Shown piece after piece: positions 11,390 through 19,243 of a stretch of DNA of 64,000 bases (positions are counted from its first letter, which is position 1; the number at the start of each line of letters is the position of its first letter). The DNA is from Shewanella putrefaciens (GTDB lineage Bacteria; Pseudomonadota; Gammaproteobacteria; Enterobacterales; Shewanellaceae), in contig NZ_CP066369.1 of NCBI RefSeq assembly GCF_016406305.1, positions 1,320,501 to 1,384,500 of the forward strand. The letters are read 5' to 3'. Under the pieces are notes generated by a model. It worked only from the letters and a program-made list of their open reading frames with translations. It did no database searches and was not told the DNA's origin. Position numbers and translations under genes: made by a program.

Positions 11390-11827
11390 ATGGGCGATTA
11401 TAGAAGTTCATCACATGTTTATTGGCGTTGCAAATATCATATTGTTTGGACTCCGAAGTACCGTTTTAAAATTTTAAAAGGAAACCTTGGTAAGGAGTTA
11501 TACAGGTCAATTTATATCCTTTGCAATATGAAGGGCTGTGAGGTTTTAGAATTAAACGTTCAGATAGACCACGTTCACTTGGTAGTGATAATCCCGCCGA
11601 AGCTGTCAGTATCAACGCTGATGGGAGTATTGAAAGGAAGAAGTGCGATAAGGCTATTCAATAAATTCCCTCATGTACGTAAAAAGCTATGGGGCAATAG
11701 CTTTTGGGCCAGAGGTTATTTTGTAGATACAGTAGGTGTTAATGAAGAAATCATTAGACGATATGTGCGCCATCAAGATAAACAAGATCAGGAACATGAG
11801 GCTCAATTGTCGTTGCAGATGACGTAG
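11390..11827 (+). CDS. tnpA: IS200/IS605-family Y1 (HUH) transposase
   Basis: Single-strand-specific transposase that excises and inserts the element through its terminal hairpins. At 145 residues it is about full length. The family features are YHIVWTPKYRF near the start, the metal-binding HUH motif in QIDHVHLVV, then LKGRSA, LWGNSFWARGYFVDTVG and the catalytic tyrosine in IIRRYVRHQ. No stop or frameshift interrupts it, so it is probably functional. GAGGAAA stands before the ATG. Confidence 0.92.
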   Translation: MGDYRSSSHVYWRCKYHIVWTPKYRFKILKGNLGKELYRSIYILCNMKGCEVLELNVQIDHVHLVVIIPPKLSVSTLMGVLKGRSAIRLFNKFPHVRKKLWGNSFWARGYFVDTVGVNEEIIRRYVRHQDKQDQEHEAQLSLQMT

Positions 11828-11863
11828 GTTCTTGGAATAGCCCCTTCCAGGGGCAAGTCAAAG

Positions 11864-11882
11864 CCGCCTTCTAAGAAGGCGG
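11864..11882 (+). repeat. IS right-end hairpin
   Basis: Perfect 8-bp stem CCGCCTTC/GAAGGCGG with a TAA loop near the right end of the element. Confidence 0.75.
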
Positions 11883-11907
11883 ATTCTTTACTGCAATGAA
11901 TCAACGA

Positions 11908-12387
11908 TTAAAACCATTTTTGTGGATATTGGCGATGGCAAAGCAGGTTGTGATACAGCCAACCAAAAGCCAAGATGAGCAAAGCACCGCTGGCGACGGG
12001 CGTATACAGAAAATCCCAGTGCTGCGCCGTGAGCATAGCGACCAGAGGATTCGCTCCTGCGGGTGGATGCACAGTCTGTGTCAGCATCATGACCGCGATA
12101 CCCAATCCGACCGCAAGCCCTAAGGTTAGCGGGGAGGCTCCCAAAGTATTTAACATGATCAGTCCTATCAGACTTGTGAGTAAGTGGCCGCAGAGGATGT
12201 TTCTTGGTTGAGCGAGTGGACTTTCTGGCAAGGCAAACAATAACACCATAGTGGCGCCAAAGGGGGCCATTAACCAAATGGTTTGCGGGGTTAGCTGTTC
12301 AAGTGCCGCTAAACTACTGATACACAACATGGCTCCACACCCTGCGAGTAAGGCCATCTTTAGCTGCTGCTGACTGATTTTTTGCAT
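11908..12387 (-). CDS. HPP-family integral membrane protein
   Basis: A 159-residue protein with four hydrophobic segments and the defining HPP motif in TQTVHPPAGANPL, located between segments 3 and 4. Members of the HPP family in cyanobacteria and plastids have been linked to nitrite transport, but for short bacterial forms the substrate is not settled. A strong AAGGAGAAA site precedes the start. It is divergent from a TetR regulator with two identical operators in between, so it is the likely regulatory target. The IS200-type element ends about 15 bp beyond its stop codon and has not truncated it. Confidence 0.85.
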   Translation of the reverse strand: MQKISQQQLKMALLAGCGAMLCISSLAALEQLTPQTIWLMAPFGATMVLLFALPESPLAQPRNILCGHLLTSLIGLIMLNTLGASPLTLGLAVGLGIAVMMLTQTVHPPAGANPLVAMLTAQHWDFLYTPVASGALLILAFGWLYHNLLCHRQYPQKWF

Positions 12388-12534
12388 CTTTTTCTCCTTT
12401 TGATGGCTTGTGTTAAGCCCTTATTTTGATATTGATTGATATTGAAAAGTGGGCACCAATGCTGTTGCCGTGAACACTGTAGGGGTCCCGTGCTCACTCG
12501 TGATCTCACAGTTAACTAATAATTAACTTATTTG

Positions 12535-12552
12535 GTAGACCAATCTGTCTAC
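12535..12552. promoter_or_regulatory. TetR-type operator, copy 1
   Basis: Perfect inverted repeat GTAGAC-caatct-GTCTAC in the divergent HPP/TetR intergenic region. The half-site resembles operators of the LmrA/YxaF type as I remember them. Confidence 0.65.
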
Positions 12553-12571
12553 TTTGTACATCTTCTCATGG

Positions 12572-12589
12572 GTAGACTGATTTGTCTAC
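12572..12589. promoter_or_regulatory. TetR-type operator, copy 2
   Basis: Perfect inverted repeat GTAGAC-tgattt-GTCTAC, the same half-sites as copy 1 with a different 6-bp centre, 37 bp further on and about 60 bp before the regulator's start. Confidence 0.65.
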
Positions 12590-12650
12590 TCGTGAGAAGA
12601 TAGGGCTAATGTTTGCCAGCTAATGTTTACCAAAGAAGAGGAATGAGTTG

Positions 12651-13265
12651 ATGCAGGACACAGACATTCAGGCGGCTACGCCATCGGATAAACGGCAGCA
12701 ATTGATCACTACCGCATTTAAACTGTTTTATTTTCAAAGTGTTCATGGGGTGGGAATTAATCAGATCCTGCAGGAATCTGCGATCGCCAAGAAAACCTTG
12801 TATCACCACTTTGCCAGTAAAGATGAGTTAGTCGAGGCCGTGGTTCGCTATCGTGATGAGGTATTTTATCAATGGCTTAGCGAACGAGTGAACGCATCGC
12901 CAGCGGGACGAGAGGGCATTCGTGGGTTATTTATGGCACTCGATGATTGGTTTAATCAAAGGGTGCCACAGCTGTGTGAGTTTCGCGGCTGTTTTTTTAT
13001 CAATGTCAGTGCCGAATTTACTGAGCCGAGTCATCCGGTGCACCAACTCTGTGCCCTGCATAAACAGCGAGTGGCGAGTTTAATTGAGCGGCAAGTGTCG
13101 ATATTGGACTTGCCAGAAGCTAAGACCCAATATCTCGTGGCTGCGATAGGTTTACTTAAAGAGGGCGCGATAGTCTCGGCACAATTGAAGGGTGAAACTC
13201 AGTCAGCACTGTTGGCTCTGGCAGTGGTTGAGCAGTTGCTCGATGCTGCGACTCATGCTGTTTAG
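12651..13265 (+). CDS. TetR-family transcriptional regulator
   Basis: A repressor of about 204 residues. The start chosen is ATG 12651, 10 bases after AGAGGA; a TTG directly before it is less likely. The N-terminal helix-turn-helix is typical: RQQLITTAFKLF, then VGINQILQESAIAKKTLYHHFASKDELVEAV. The C-terminal half (about 80-200) is a ligand-binding and dimerisation domain with CEFRGCFFINVSAEF, a pattern seen in YxaF/LmrA-type regulators. Two perfect operators lie upstream, suggesting autoregulation and control of the divergent HPP gene. The stop codon overlaps by 4 bp the stop of the convergent DUF1294 gene. The effector is unknown. Confidence 0.88.
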   Translation: MQDTDIQAATPSDKRQQLITTAFKLFYFQSVHGVGINQILQESAIAKKTLYHHFASKDELVEAVVRYRDEVFYQWLSERVNASPAGREGIRGLFMALDDWFNQRVPQLCEFRGCFFINVSAEFTEPSHPVHQLCALHKQRVASLIERQVSILDLPEAKTQYLVAAIGLLKEGAIVSAQLKGETQSALLALAVVEQLLDAATHAV

Positions 13266-13780
13266 ATAAACAGATCCATAGCGCCGGCTTGTATGCCATA
13301 TCCCAGCATGGCTAGGTTGGCGACAACGGTCAGCCAGAAGACGTTTCTAAATGAGGCTTTAACGGACTTATGCCTTAGCAGGTTTTGGGCAAAGAGGGCG
13401 CCGGGCCAGCCGCCCATCAGGGCGAGCAGGTGCAAAGTGCTTTCTTTTGTGCGCCATTTACCGCCTTTGGCGGCGGATTTATCGATAGCATAGGCGATAA
13501 AAGTCAGCAGGCTCAGCGTGAGGTATATACCCACAATGCCAACAGGCAGCATATGTTGCTGGGCTGCGCCTATTAATCCCGCAAGAAAAATCATCACCAA
13601 TAACAGTGGCATAAGGCTCGAGCCTGACGCTGCGGCATTGGATTTTTGACCGCGACTTTTGGGGCGGCTCTTCTGTATGCGACTCGTTTGAGGACGATTG
13701 GTTTGAGGACGATTGGTTTGAGGACGATTGGTTTGAGGTGAAGCTTTGCCGCCCGTTTTGGCTGACTTTGTGTTTGTCAT
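13262..13780 (-). CDS. DUF1294 membrane protein with repetitive N-terminus
   Basis: Function unknown. The 172-residue protein has a basic N-terminal tail (residues 1-50) containing QTNRP repeats, a pair of membrane segments (about 57-93), then the DUF1294 core: AYAIDKSAAKGGKWRTKESTLH, GGWPGALFAQ, LLRHKSVKASFR, and a last membrane segment. In other bacteria DUF1294 is often fused to a cold-shock domain; here that domain is absent and the tail is low-complexity. The tail is encoded by 15-bp tandem repeats. Confidence 0.8.
   Translation of the reverse strand: MTNTKSAKTGGKASPQTNRPQTNRPQTNRPQTSRIQKSRPKSRGQKSNAAASGSSLMPLLLVMIFLAGLIGAAQQHMLPVGIVGIYLTLSLLTFIAYAIDKSAAKGGKWRTKESTLHLLALMGGWPGALFAQNLLRHKSVKASFRNVFWLTVVANLAMLGYGIQAGAMDLFI
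13686..13738. repeat. 15-bp tandem repeat, about 3.5 copies
   Basis: Unit GTTTGAGGACGATTG on plus, repeated at 13686, 13701, 13716 and partly 13731, exact over the three full copies. It encodes the QTNRP pentapeptides of the DUF1294 protein and keeps frame whatever the copy number. Confidence 0.9.
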
Positions 13781-13828
13781 TTTCTTGTCTCTATCCCTTG
13801 TCTCTATCTCGTGCCTGTGTGTTAAGGC

Positions 13829-15067
13829 TTACTGGTGTTCCTGTGGTGCCGCCTGTTTTTTAAACGCGAGGTGGCGCCACAGTTTTTCTAGCGGTCCTTG
13901 CTCGAAATAACGTAAGTACAGGCTAGCTAACAACAGTTGCACTACAGAATAAACGAGCGCCATCACCATATATTCCCCTCTATCTAGACTCAAGATCCAT
14001 TCGGGGGCGAGGTGCCTAAACACGAGTACGCCAACGATGGATTGCAGAATATAGAGGCTGAACGCGAGTTTGCCGACATTTTGCAATGCTGTCAGCTTTT
14101 TTGGATTTTTTTGGCATAGTTTTACCATGATATGGATATAAATCAGTGCCATAGGGATGGCGCTTAGCATAATCAATACGTCTGAAAACACCACTAAGGT
14201 GGGATTTTGCGATAACCCTAAGATGGTAGCGAGCAGCGAGAGTGTCACGCTGGCGAGTATTAACTTTAGGAGTTCTGGCTTGTTAAATCCCCGCTCAAAT
14301 GTTCCCTGCTGGTATAGCGCCATGCCGTGTAACATCAAGCCAGCGGTAAACCACATCAAAGTCAAAGGGATAACAAGTGCCATATAGCCCACTTGCATCA
14401 ATTGCAACAGCAGTTGATTTGCATAGCTTGAGGTCCATGCGCTGTATTGCTGTGTGAATAGGTTCGATTCACGGGTAAAAGGTTCATCGCTGCCCGTCAG
14501 GCTAATCAGTGCGATAATCACTAGGGCGATAAAGATGAAAATATTCGCTTTGCGCTTAAGGGCATCAATACTTAACTCTCTGTAACACAAAGCTAAAAAA
14601 CCGCTGATCCCATAGGTGAATAGGATATCACCCGACCAAATAAAAATACCGTGAATAAGGCCAAACACAATTAACCATTTCAAACGTGAACGTAGGAGGG
14701 GATAGGCGTTAAATCCCTTAGCACTAAATCGTTGATATTGGATGAAAAGCCCGACACCAAATAAGATGGAAAACAGGCTGATAAAGCGCGCCTCGATAAA
14801 AAAATTACTCAAAATTTCGATGATGCGATCTAACAGTGGCTGGGTTTCGTGGGGCGCATAGCCATAAAAAGTAATGCCCATAAAATAGATATTCATAAAA
14901 AATATCCCCAACACGGCTAAACCGCGAATGGCATCGAGATTGGCGTTACGCTGGGCGGGTATGGGGCAAGTATCTTGTGCTTTAGTGAATTCAGGAGGAG
15001 TCGTCCATGGATCCTGGGGGGAGTTTTCGCTTGACACGTTAGCCGAGTTCCTTTCGCTATTAAGCAT
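13829..15067 (-). CDS. DUF418 (YeiB-like) multi-pass membrane protein
   Basis: A 412-residue inner-membrane protein with about 10 hydrophobic segments after a soluble N-terminus of some 40 residues. The family signature is NLDAIRGLAVLGIFFMNI, with further conserved GVGLFIQYQR and FSILFGVG. The C-terminal DUF418 domain includes GKLAFSLYILQSIVG and a terminal YFEQGPLEKLWR. Related proteins are annotated as membrane transferases or transporters, but no reaction is established. It lies 48 bp upstream (in the minus direction) of the DUF1294 gene and may be co-transcribed with it. Confidence 0.82.
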   Translation of the reverse strand: MLNSERNSANVSSENSPQDPWTTPPEFTKAQDTCPIPAQRNANLDAIRGLAVLGIFFMNIYFMGITFYGYAPHETQPLLDRIIEILSNFFIEARFISLFSILFGVGLFIQYQRFSAKGFNAYPLLRSRLKWLIVFGLIHGIFIWSGDILFTYGISGFLALCYRELSIDALKRKANIFIFIALVIIALISLTGSDEPFTRESNLFTQQYSAWTSSYANQLLLQLMQVGYMALVIPLTLMWFTAGLMLHGMALYQQGTFERGFNKPELLKLILASVTLSLLATILGLSQNPTLVVFSDVLIMLSAIPMALIYIHIMVKLCQKNPKKLTALQNVGKLAFSLYILQSIVGVLVFRHLAPEWILSLDRGEYMVMALVYSVVQLLLASLYLRYFEQGPLEKLWRHLAFKKQAAPQEHQ

Positions 15068-15146
15068 GTTGGCTGTTAATTTTAGGGCTAGCCTAGCAGG
15101 GGTTAGCCCTTAATGAAATAGAGGAAATCACACAGAGAAAGACGTG

Positions 15147-15584
15147 CTACTCGCCGATATCTTCGTTCCAAAGCTTGGGATTATTGGCGATAAAGTCCTG
15201 CATCAGTTGCTTACATTCGGCATTATCGACCACAGTGACATCCACGCCGCGGGATTTGACATAGGCTTCGGGCCCTTGAAAAGTGGAGTTTTCACCGACG
15301 ATCACTTTAGGTATGCCGTAGAGCAATACTGCGCCGCTGCACATGTCGCAGGGGGAGAGGGTGGAATACAGCGTCGCCCTTTGGTACTCGGCGGCGGTGA
15401 ATCGTCCTGCATTTTCGAGACAGTCCATTTCGGCATGCAATACTGAGCTGCCTTTTTGCACTCGTTTATTGTGACCACGACCGACAATCTTGCCATCGAT
15501 AACCAGCACAGAACCAATGGGAATGCCGCCCTCGGCGAGTCCCTGTTTGGCTTCTTCAATGGCCACCGCTAAAAATTCATCCAT
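15147..15584 (-). CDS. Cytosine deaminase-like zinc deaminase, fungal FCY1 type
   Basis: Predicted to deaminate cytosine to uracil. The start at 15584 is set by GAGGGAA about 9 bases upstream, giving 145 residues. The zinc-site motifs are HAEMDCLEN (ligand His, catalytic Glu) and LSPCDMCSGA (two Cys ligands). The close match to yeast FCY1 as I remember it extends to the end, which reads LWNEDIGE here against WFEDIGE in yeast. This differs from the unrelated CodA amidohydrolase used by E. coli. A sister activity on other bases such as guanine or isocytosine is possible. Monocistronic. Confidence 0.8.
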   Translation of the reverse strand: MDEFLAVAIEEAKQGLAEGGIPIGSVLVIDGKIVGRGHNKRVQKGSSVLHAEMDCLENAGRFTAAEYQRATLYSTLSPCDMCSGAVLLYGIPKVIVGENSTFQGPEAYVKSRGVDVTVVDNAECKQLMQDFIANNPKLWNEDIGE

Positions 15585-15684
15585 CTTGGTATTCCCTCTA
15601 GGTTGTGTGATTTTTAGCATAGCAGCAAGTGACTGTTTTGCAAGTGACTGTTTAGAAAGTGACTTTAGCCGTTATCGCCAGCAA

Positions 15685-16185
15685 TTACTGTTGTGGTTTT
15701 GCCGAGATCCATAACTTGATATGGCCTTTGACCACTATCACTCCTTGGGTGTCATAGGCGGTGACGGGGACAAGCATATCGCCGGGTACCCATTGCTCCG
15801 GCGTGACTTCGGCGACACATAAAATATCGCTGCCCGCTTTAGCCGTGTAATCCAAACTCATGCCCTTAGGGATCCAACGTAAATGCTTGGGAATCGAGGC
15901 TTCGGCCATCACGCCCATGGCCATTTCGAGGCCATTACAAATCGCAATCACATGAACGGTTTTGATGTGGTTATGCACGGCATGGCGTTTTTTGATTAAA
16001 CAGGCACAGCGATTAACGCGTAACTCAGTGATCAGTGGCTTGATAGTGCCAAAGTACGGCGCCATACGTGACACCATGATTGAAAAGATTTTTTGGCCAA
16101 AGGGATAACGGCGAGTCCTCTGGTAGAGCGCTAATACTTTATTGGGTTTTTGTTCTGCAGTGTTGGGAGTATCAGTCTGGCTCAT
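15685..16185 (-). CDS. DUF4442 hotdog-fold protein, probable acyl-CoA thioesterase
   Basis: A 166-residue protein; start 16185 chosen because AAGGA stands 5 bases upstream (MSQTDTPNTAE), although the frame stays open further upstream. It has the DUF4442 pattern: PYFGTIKPLITELRVNRCAC, KKRHAVHNHIKTVHVIAICN, LEMAMGVMAEASIPKHLRW. These are hotdog-fold proteins similar to PaaI/YiiD-type thioesterases. The substrate is unknown. It is divergent from the PopT-like gene with about 220 bp between. Confidence 0.78.
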   Translation of the reverse strand: MSQTDTPNTAEQKPNKVLALYQRTRRYPFGQKIFSIMVSRMAPYFGTIKPLITELRVNRCACLIKKRHAVHNHIKTVHVIAICNGLEMAMGVMAEASIPKHLRWIPKGMSLDYTAKAGSDILCVAEVTPEQWVPGDMLVPVTAYDTQGVIVVKGHIKLWISAKPQQ

Positions 16186-16404
16186 GGTCATCCTTAATTG
16201 GGCAAATGTCGCGCGTGATATTGGGTGAGCGTTAAGTGAGGTTTGCACTCGCTCTGGTCGGATGAGTGTAACATTAGGGTAACAACAAATACCAGCCTGC
16301 TTAATTAAGCAAACTTCATTTCGCGCTTTAAAGCGTAACGCCGTATAATTGCGGCTAATTTGTCGTTTAACGACTGGAATTGGATTGAATAACAAGGACT
16401 CAGA

Positions 16405-17319
16405 GTGAAATACTTGCTGACGTATTTGAAGGGAATGGCCATGGGCGCCGCAGACGTTGTACCGGGCGTTTCGGGCGGTACTATCGCTTTTATTACGGGG
16501 ATCCTCGATACCTTGCTCGACAGCGTAAAACGCATTAATCCATCGCTTTGGGGCGTGATTAAGTCGCAGGGGATAAAAGGCGCATTTATCCATATTAATG
16601 GCGGTTTTTTAGTGAGTCTGCTGGCGGGGATCCTGACCAGTATCTTTACCTTTGCTAAGTTAATTTCTTGGTTGTTGGCGACGCATCCTATCCCTATCTG
16701 GTCGTTCTTTTTCGGCTTAATTATTATTTCTGTGGTGCATATGCTTAAGCAAGTGAGAGGTTTTACTGTTGCGCGTTTAGGCTTATTTGCCCTGGGTGTA
16801 CTGGCGGCTTGGGCGATTACTGTGCTTAATCCTGTGTCGGTCGAAGCCAGTTATTTGAATATCTTCTTTGGCGGCGCGATTGCGATTTGTGCCATGGTAT
16901 TACCCGGGATTTCAGGCAGTTTTATCTTATTATTGTTAGGGTTATATCCAGTGGTACTGGCGGCGGCTAAAGATATCCAACTGGATATTCTGGCCTGTTT
17001 CGCCGCTGGCGCCGTGATGGGATTACTGTCGTTCAGCCATTTATTGTCGGCGTTGCTGCGCAAATACCACGATGCGACTATCGTCTTTTTAACCGGCTTG
17101 ATGCTCGGTACCTTAGGTAAAATTTGGCCGTGGAAGGAAACCTTAACCTGGCGGACAAACTCCCATGGCGAGCAAGTGCCGTTATTGGAACAGAATATTT
17201 CGCCGCTTAATTTTGAACAAGTGACGGGCCAACCTTCGCAGCTCGCCTTTGCCATAGTGTGTATGTTGGCGGCCATTGCGCTGGTTTGGGGATTAGAGAA
17301 AGTCGGGCAAAGGGATTAA
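16405..17319 (+). CDS. popT: DUF368 membrane protein, predicted undecaprenyl-phosphate transporter (PopT family)
   Basis: A 304-residue inner-membrane protein with about 8-9 hydrophobic segments. The diagnostic DUF368 motif is at the start: GMAMGAADVVPGVSGGTIAF; the second copy of the pattern is MVLPGISGSFILLLLG at about residues 165-180, showing internal duplication. Recent work on this family, as I recall it, showed that DUF368 proteins (PopT) return undecaprenyl phosphate across the membrane for cell-wall synthesis and matter at alkaline pH in Vibrio cholerae. The gene uses a GTG start with AAGGA 7 bases upstream. Assignment is by family. Confidence 0.85.
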   Translation: MKYLLTYLKGMAMGAADVVPGVSGGTIAFITGILDTLLDSVKRINPSLWGVIKSQGIKGAFIHINGGFLVSLLAGILTSIFTFAKLISWLLATHPIPIWSFFFGLIIISVVHMLKQVRGFTVARLGLFALGVLAAWAITVLNPVSVEASYLNIFFGGAIAICAMVLPGISGSFILLLLGLYPVVLAAAKDIQLDILACFAAGAVMGLLSFSHLLSALLRKYHDATIVFLTGLMLGTLGKIWPWKETLTWRTNSHGEQVPLLEQNISPLNFEQVTGQPSQLAFAIVCMLAAIALVWGLEKVGQRD

Positions 17320-17358
17320 TCCTTTATTTAATACCATTGGTATAAGGTTTCCCCTCTC

Positions 17359-17391
17359 AAAGCAGCGAGCCTTCGCTGCTTTGTTGTTTTT
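17359..17391 (+). terminator. Rho-independent terminator after the DUF368 gene
   Basis: AAAGCAGCGA / TCGCTGCTTT hairpin with a 4-base loop followed by a T-rich tail. Confidence 0.85.
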
Positions 17392-17523
17392 ACCTCAAAG
17401 GCGTCAGATATTTAATTTTCTTGGTTTTTTTTATACAATCCTTAGCCTTTACAGCGGTGTGCCCTTGGTTGAAGGCACCTGTATAAACTCAGTATGAGTT
17501 TGTCGTTACGATAAGGATGTTTT

Positions 17524-19110
17524 GTGAATAAGAATTCCGTTTCATGGGCGGGCGCTGCGCTCGCTTTCTTCGCGTTAACCCATGTGATTACCAATAGTAT
17601 CAATAAGCAAGATGTTGGGCTCTCCCCTGAGCAGCGCACGCAGATGGAAAACACCTTGCAGCAGTATGGGCCCAAGGGCAATGGATCTCAGTATGGCCAA
17701 TATGCTCAAGCCGATGATACCCATCTCACTGACAACAACCTTGAGAATGTCCGCCATATTTACACTAATAAGGGCGCTTTTGCTGCACTTCGGCAAGATG
17801 GCAGCGTGGTGACCTGGGGCGATCGCCAGTGCGGCGGCGACCATAGCGCAGTGGCGGCTGAATTAGTCAATGTCAAAACCATTTTTGCTTCGGCAAATCG
17901 GTGTGGTTTTGCGGCATTAACCCAAGACCATCGACTGGTGATTTGGGATATGGGGGATGCGCCAGCATTACTCAAAGATAAGCTTACGCAGGTGGCGGAT
18001 TTTGTGATGCGTGATGATCTGTTTGCCGCCATAAAACGAGATGGCAGCGTGATCAGTTGGTCTATCGTGGATGGGTCTTTAGATGAATTAACCCAGGGGA
18101 TTTATTCGGCGCCAGAGATGAAAGATGTGCTGAGTGTAAGCATGAATGATGCGGCATTTGCAGCCCTAAAACAGGATGGCACGGTAGTGACTTGGGGCTC
18201 GGCATATCACGGTGGTGAGAGCCAGTACCTTGCTGAAAAACTTAAGGATGTTAAAGCTATTTATGCGGGGCCCAGTGCCTTTACTGCCGTGACTCAAAAT
18301 GGAGAGTTAATATCTTGGGGGAGCGTCAATGATGGGCAAGAAAGCCAAAAACAACTGGCTAGACTCAGTGAGTTTACTTCAGCCATCAAAGTGGTTAATA
18401 CCGCGTTTGGCTTTGCAGCATTAATGGCCGATGGCAGAGTCTATGGGTGGGGCGAAGGTTTTTTGCCTGAGAGCCGAGTGCTTTTTCCGTTAGCCTTAGC
18501 TAACTCGCCAGCCAATAGCCAAGAAAAAGTTATTGAAATCGTTGCTAATGATGGCGCTTATGCTGCGTTAAAAGCGAATGGCGATGTCGTGGTTTGGGGC
18601 CATATTCGCCATGGCGCCAATGCTTCTGCCCTGCAAAAAAAGTTGCAACATGTACGTGCGCTCTATGCTACTGAGATGGGGTTTGTTGCACTGCGTGAGG
18701 ATGGCACTGCAATAGGCTGGCAAGGCGTGGACGATTTAAGCGCTGAACCTATAGTGCAAGAGATTACCGACGTGGCACAGATAGTCACGTTAAATCAGGG
18801 TTATGCAGCGTTGAGGGCGGATGGCACTGTGGTGGAGGACAGTGCGGGACCTAAGGCTGGGGTCTCTGAGGTTGCCGAACTTATCCCGAGTGTCCTAGGA
18901 TTTACGGCTAAGCACACTGATGGGAGCCTTTCTGTTTGGGTGTCTGGTGGGCTGAGTTGGAAAGTCAATAATCAAGATGTTAATTTAACTGATGTTATTG
19001 AGATTAGTGGCAATATCTCAAACATGATAGCACTCACGCCTGAGGGTAAAGTGTTGACCTGGGATCTGCTAGGTAATGGCGGTGAAGCCGACCCTGATCG
19101 TCTTTATTGA
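17524..19110 (+). CDS. RCC1-like repeat beta-propeller protein, exported or membrane-anchored
   Basis: A 528-residue protein with an N-terminal hydrophobic segment (about 7-23) and roughly eleven RCC1-like repeats of 40-45 residues from about residue 75 to the end. Each repeat carries the core F-A-A-L-x-x-D-G-x-V-x-x-W-G, for example FAALRQDGSVVTWGD and FAALKQDGTVVTWGS. Later repeats degenerate. RCC1 repeats fold as beta-propellers used for protein binding; no enzyme motif is seen, so a periplasmic or surface binding role is inferred. The start is GTG with AAGGA 7 bases upstream. It stands alone between terminator-like elements. Confidence 0.8.
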   Translation: MNKNSVSWAGAALAFFALTHVITNSINKQDVGLSPEQRTQMENTLQQYGPKGNGSQYGQYAQADDTHLTDNNLENVRHIYTNKGAFAALRQDGSVVTWGDRQCGGDHSAVAAELVNVKTIFASANRCGFAALTQDHRLVIWDMGDAPALLKDKLTQVADFVMRDDLFAAIKRDGSVISWSIVDGSLDELTQGIYSAPEMKDVLSVSMNDAAFAALKQDGTVVTWGSAYHGGESQYLAEKLKDVKAIYAGPSAFTAVTQNGELISWGSVNDGQESQKQLARLSEFTSAIKVVNTAFGFAALMADGRVYGWGEGFLPESRVLFPLALANSPANSQEKVIEIVANDGAYAALKANGDVVVWGHIRHGANASALQKKLQHVRALYATEMGFVALREDGTAIGWQGVDDLSAEPIVQEITDVAQIVTLNQGYAALRADGTVVEDSAGPKAGVSEVAELIPSVLGFTAKHTDGSLSVWVSGGLSWKVNNQDVNLTDVIEISGNISNMIALTPEGKVLTWDLLGNGGEADPDRLY

Positions 19111-19133
19111 AGTGGTTGAACCCTAAAAATGTG

Positions 19134-19168
19134 GCTGAGATTTGTTGCATCTCAGCTCCGTTTTAGCG
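19134..19168. terminator. Probable terminator after the RCC1-like gene
   Basis: GCTGAGAT / ATCTCAGC hairpin with a 7-base loop, followed by TCCGTTTTAG. The T-run is short, so this is a weak call. Confidence 0.5.
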
Positions 19169-19200
19169 CATTAGGCAATGGTAAAGATATGGTCTTGAGC

Positions 19201-19239
19201 GATGGTATTAACTGATGATATTAACGGATGGCATTAAGC
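19201..19239. repeat. Three imperfect 13-bp tandem repeats
   Basis: GATGGTATTAACT, GATGATATTAACG and GATGGCATTAAGC in direct succession, just past the 3' end of the YheO-type regulator gene. Confidence 0.7.
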
Positions 19240-19243
19240 CTGA

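Larger units (their letters stand above)
11280..11893 (+). mobile_element. IS200-type insertion sequence (IS200/IS605 family)
   Basis: An element of about 0.6 kb bounded by subterminal hairpins rather than inverted repeats. The left hairpin is ACCACCGCC-TCT-GGCGGTGGT (11285-11305). The right hairpin is CCGCCTTC-TAA-GAAGGCGG (11864-11882), with a small CCCC/GGGG hairpin before it. It carries only the Y1 transposase; no TnpB is present, as in the IS200 group. The exact ends are estimated from hairpin positions. It sits between the AtoE-type gene and the 3' end of the HPP gene and breaks neither. Confidence 0.8.

Noticed and set aside
15685..16593. 302-codon version of the DUF4442 gene
   Set aside because: The upstream 136 codons overlap the DUF368 gene and do not look like protein; a good ribosome-binding site places the start at 16185.
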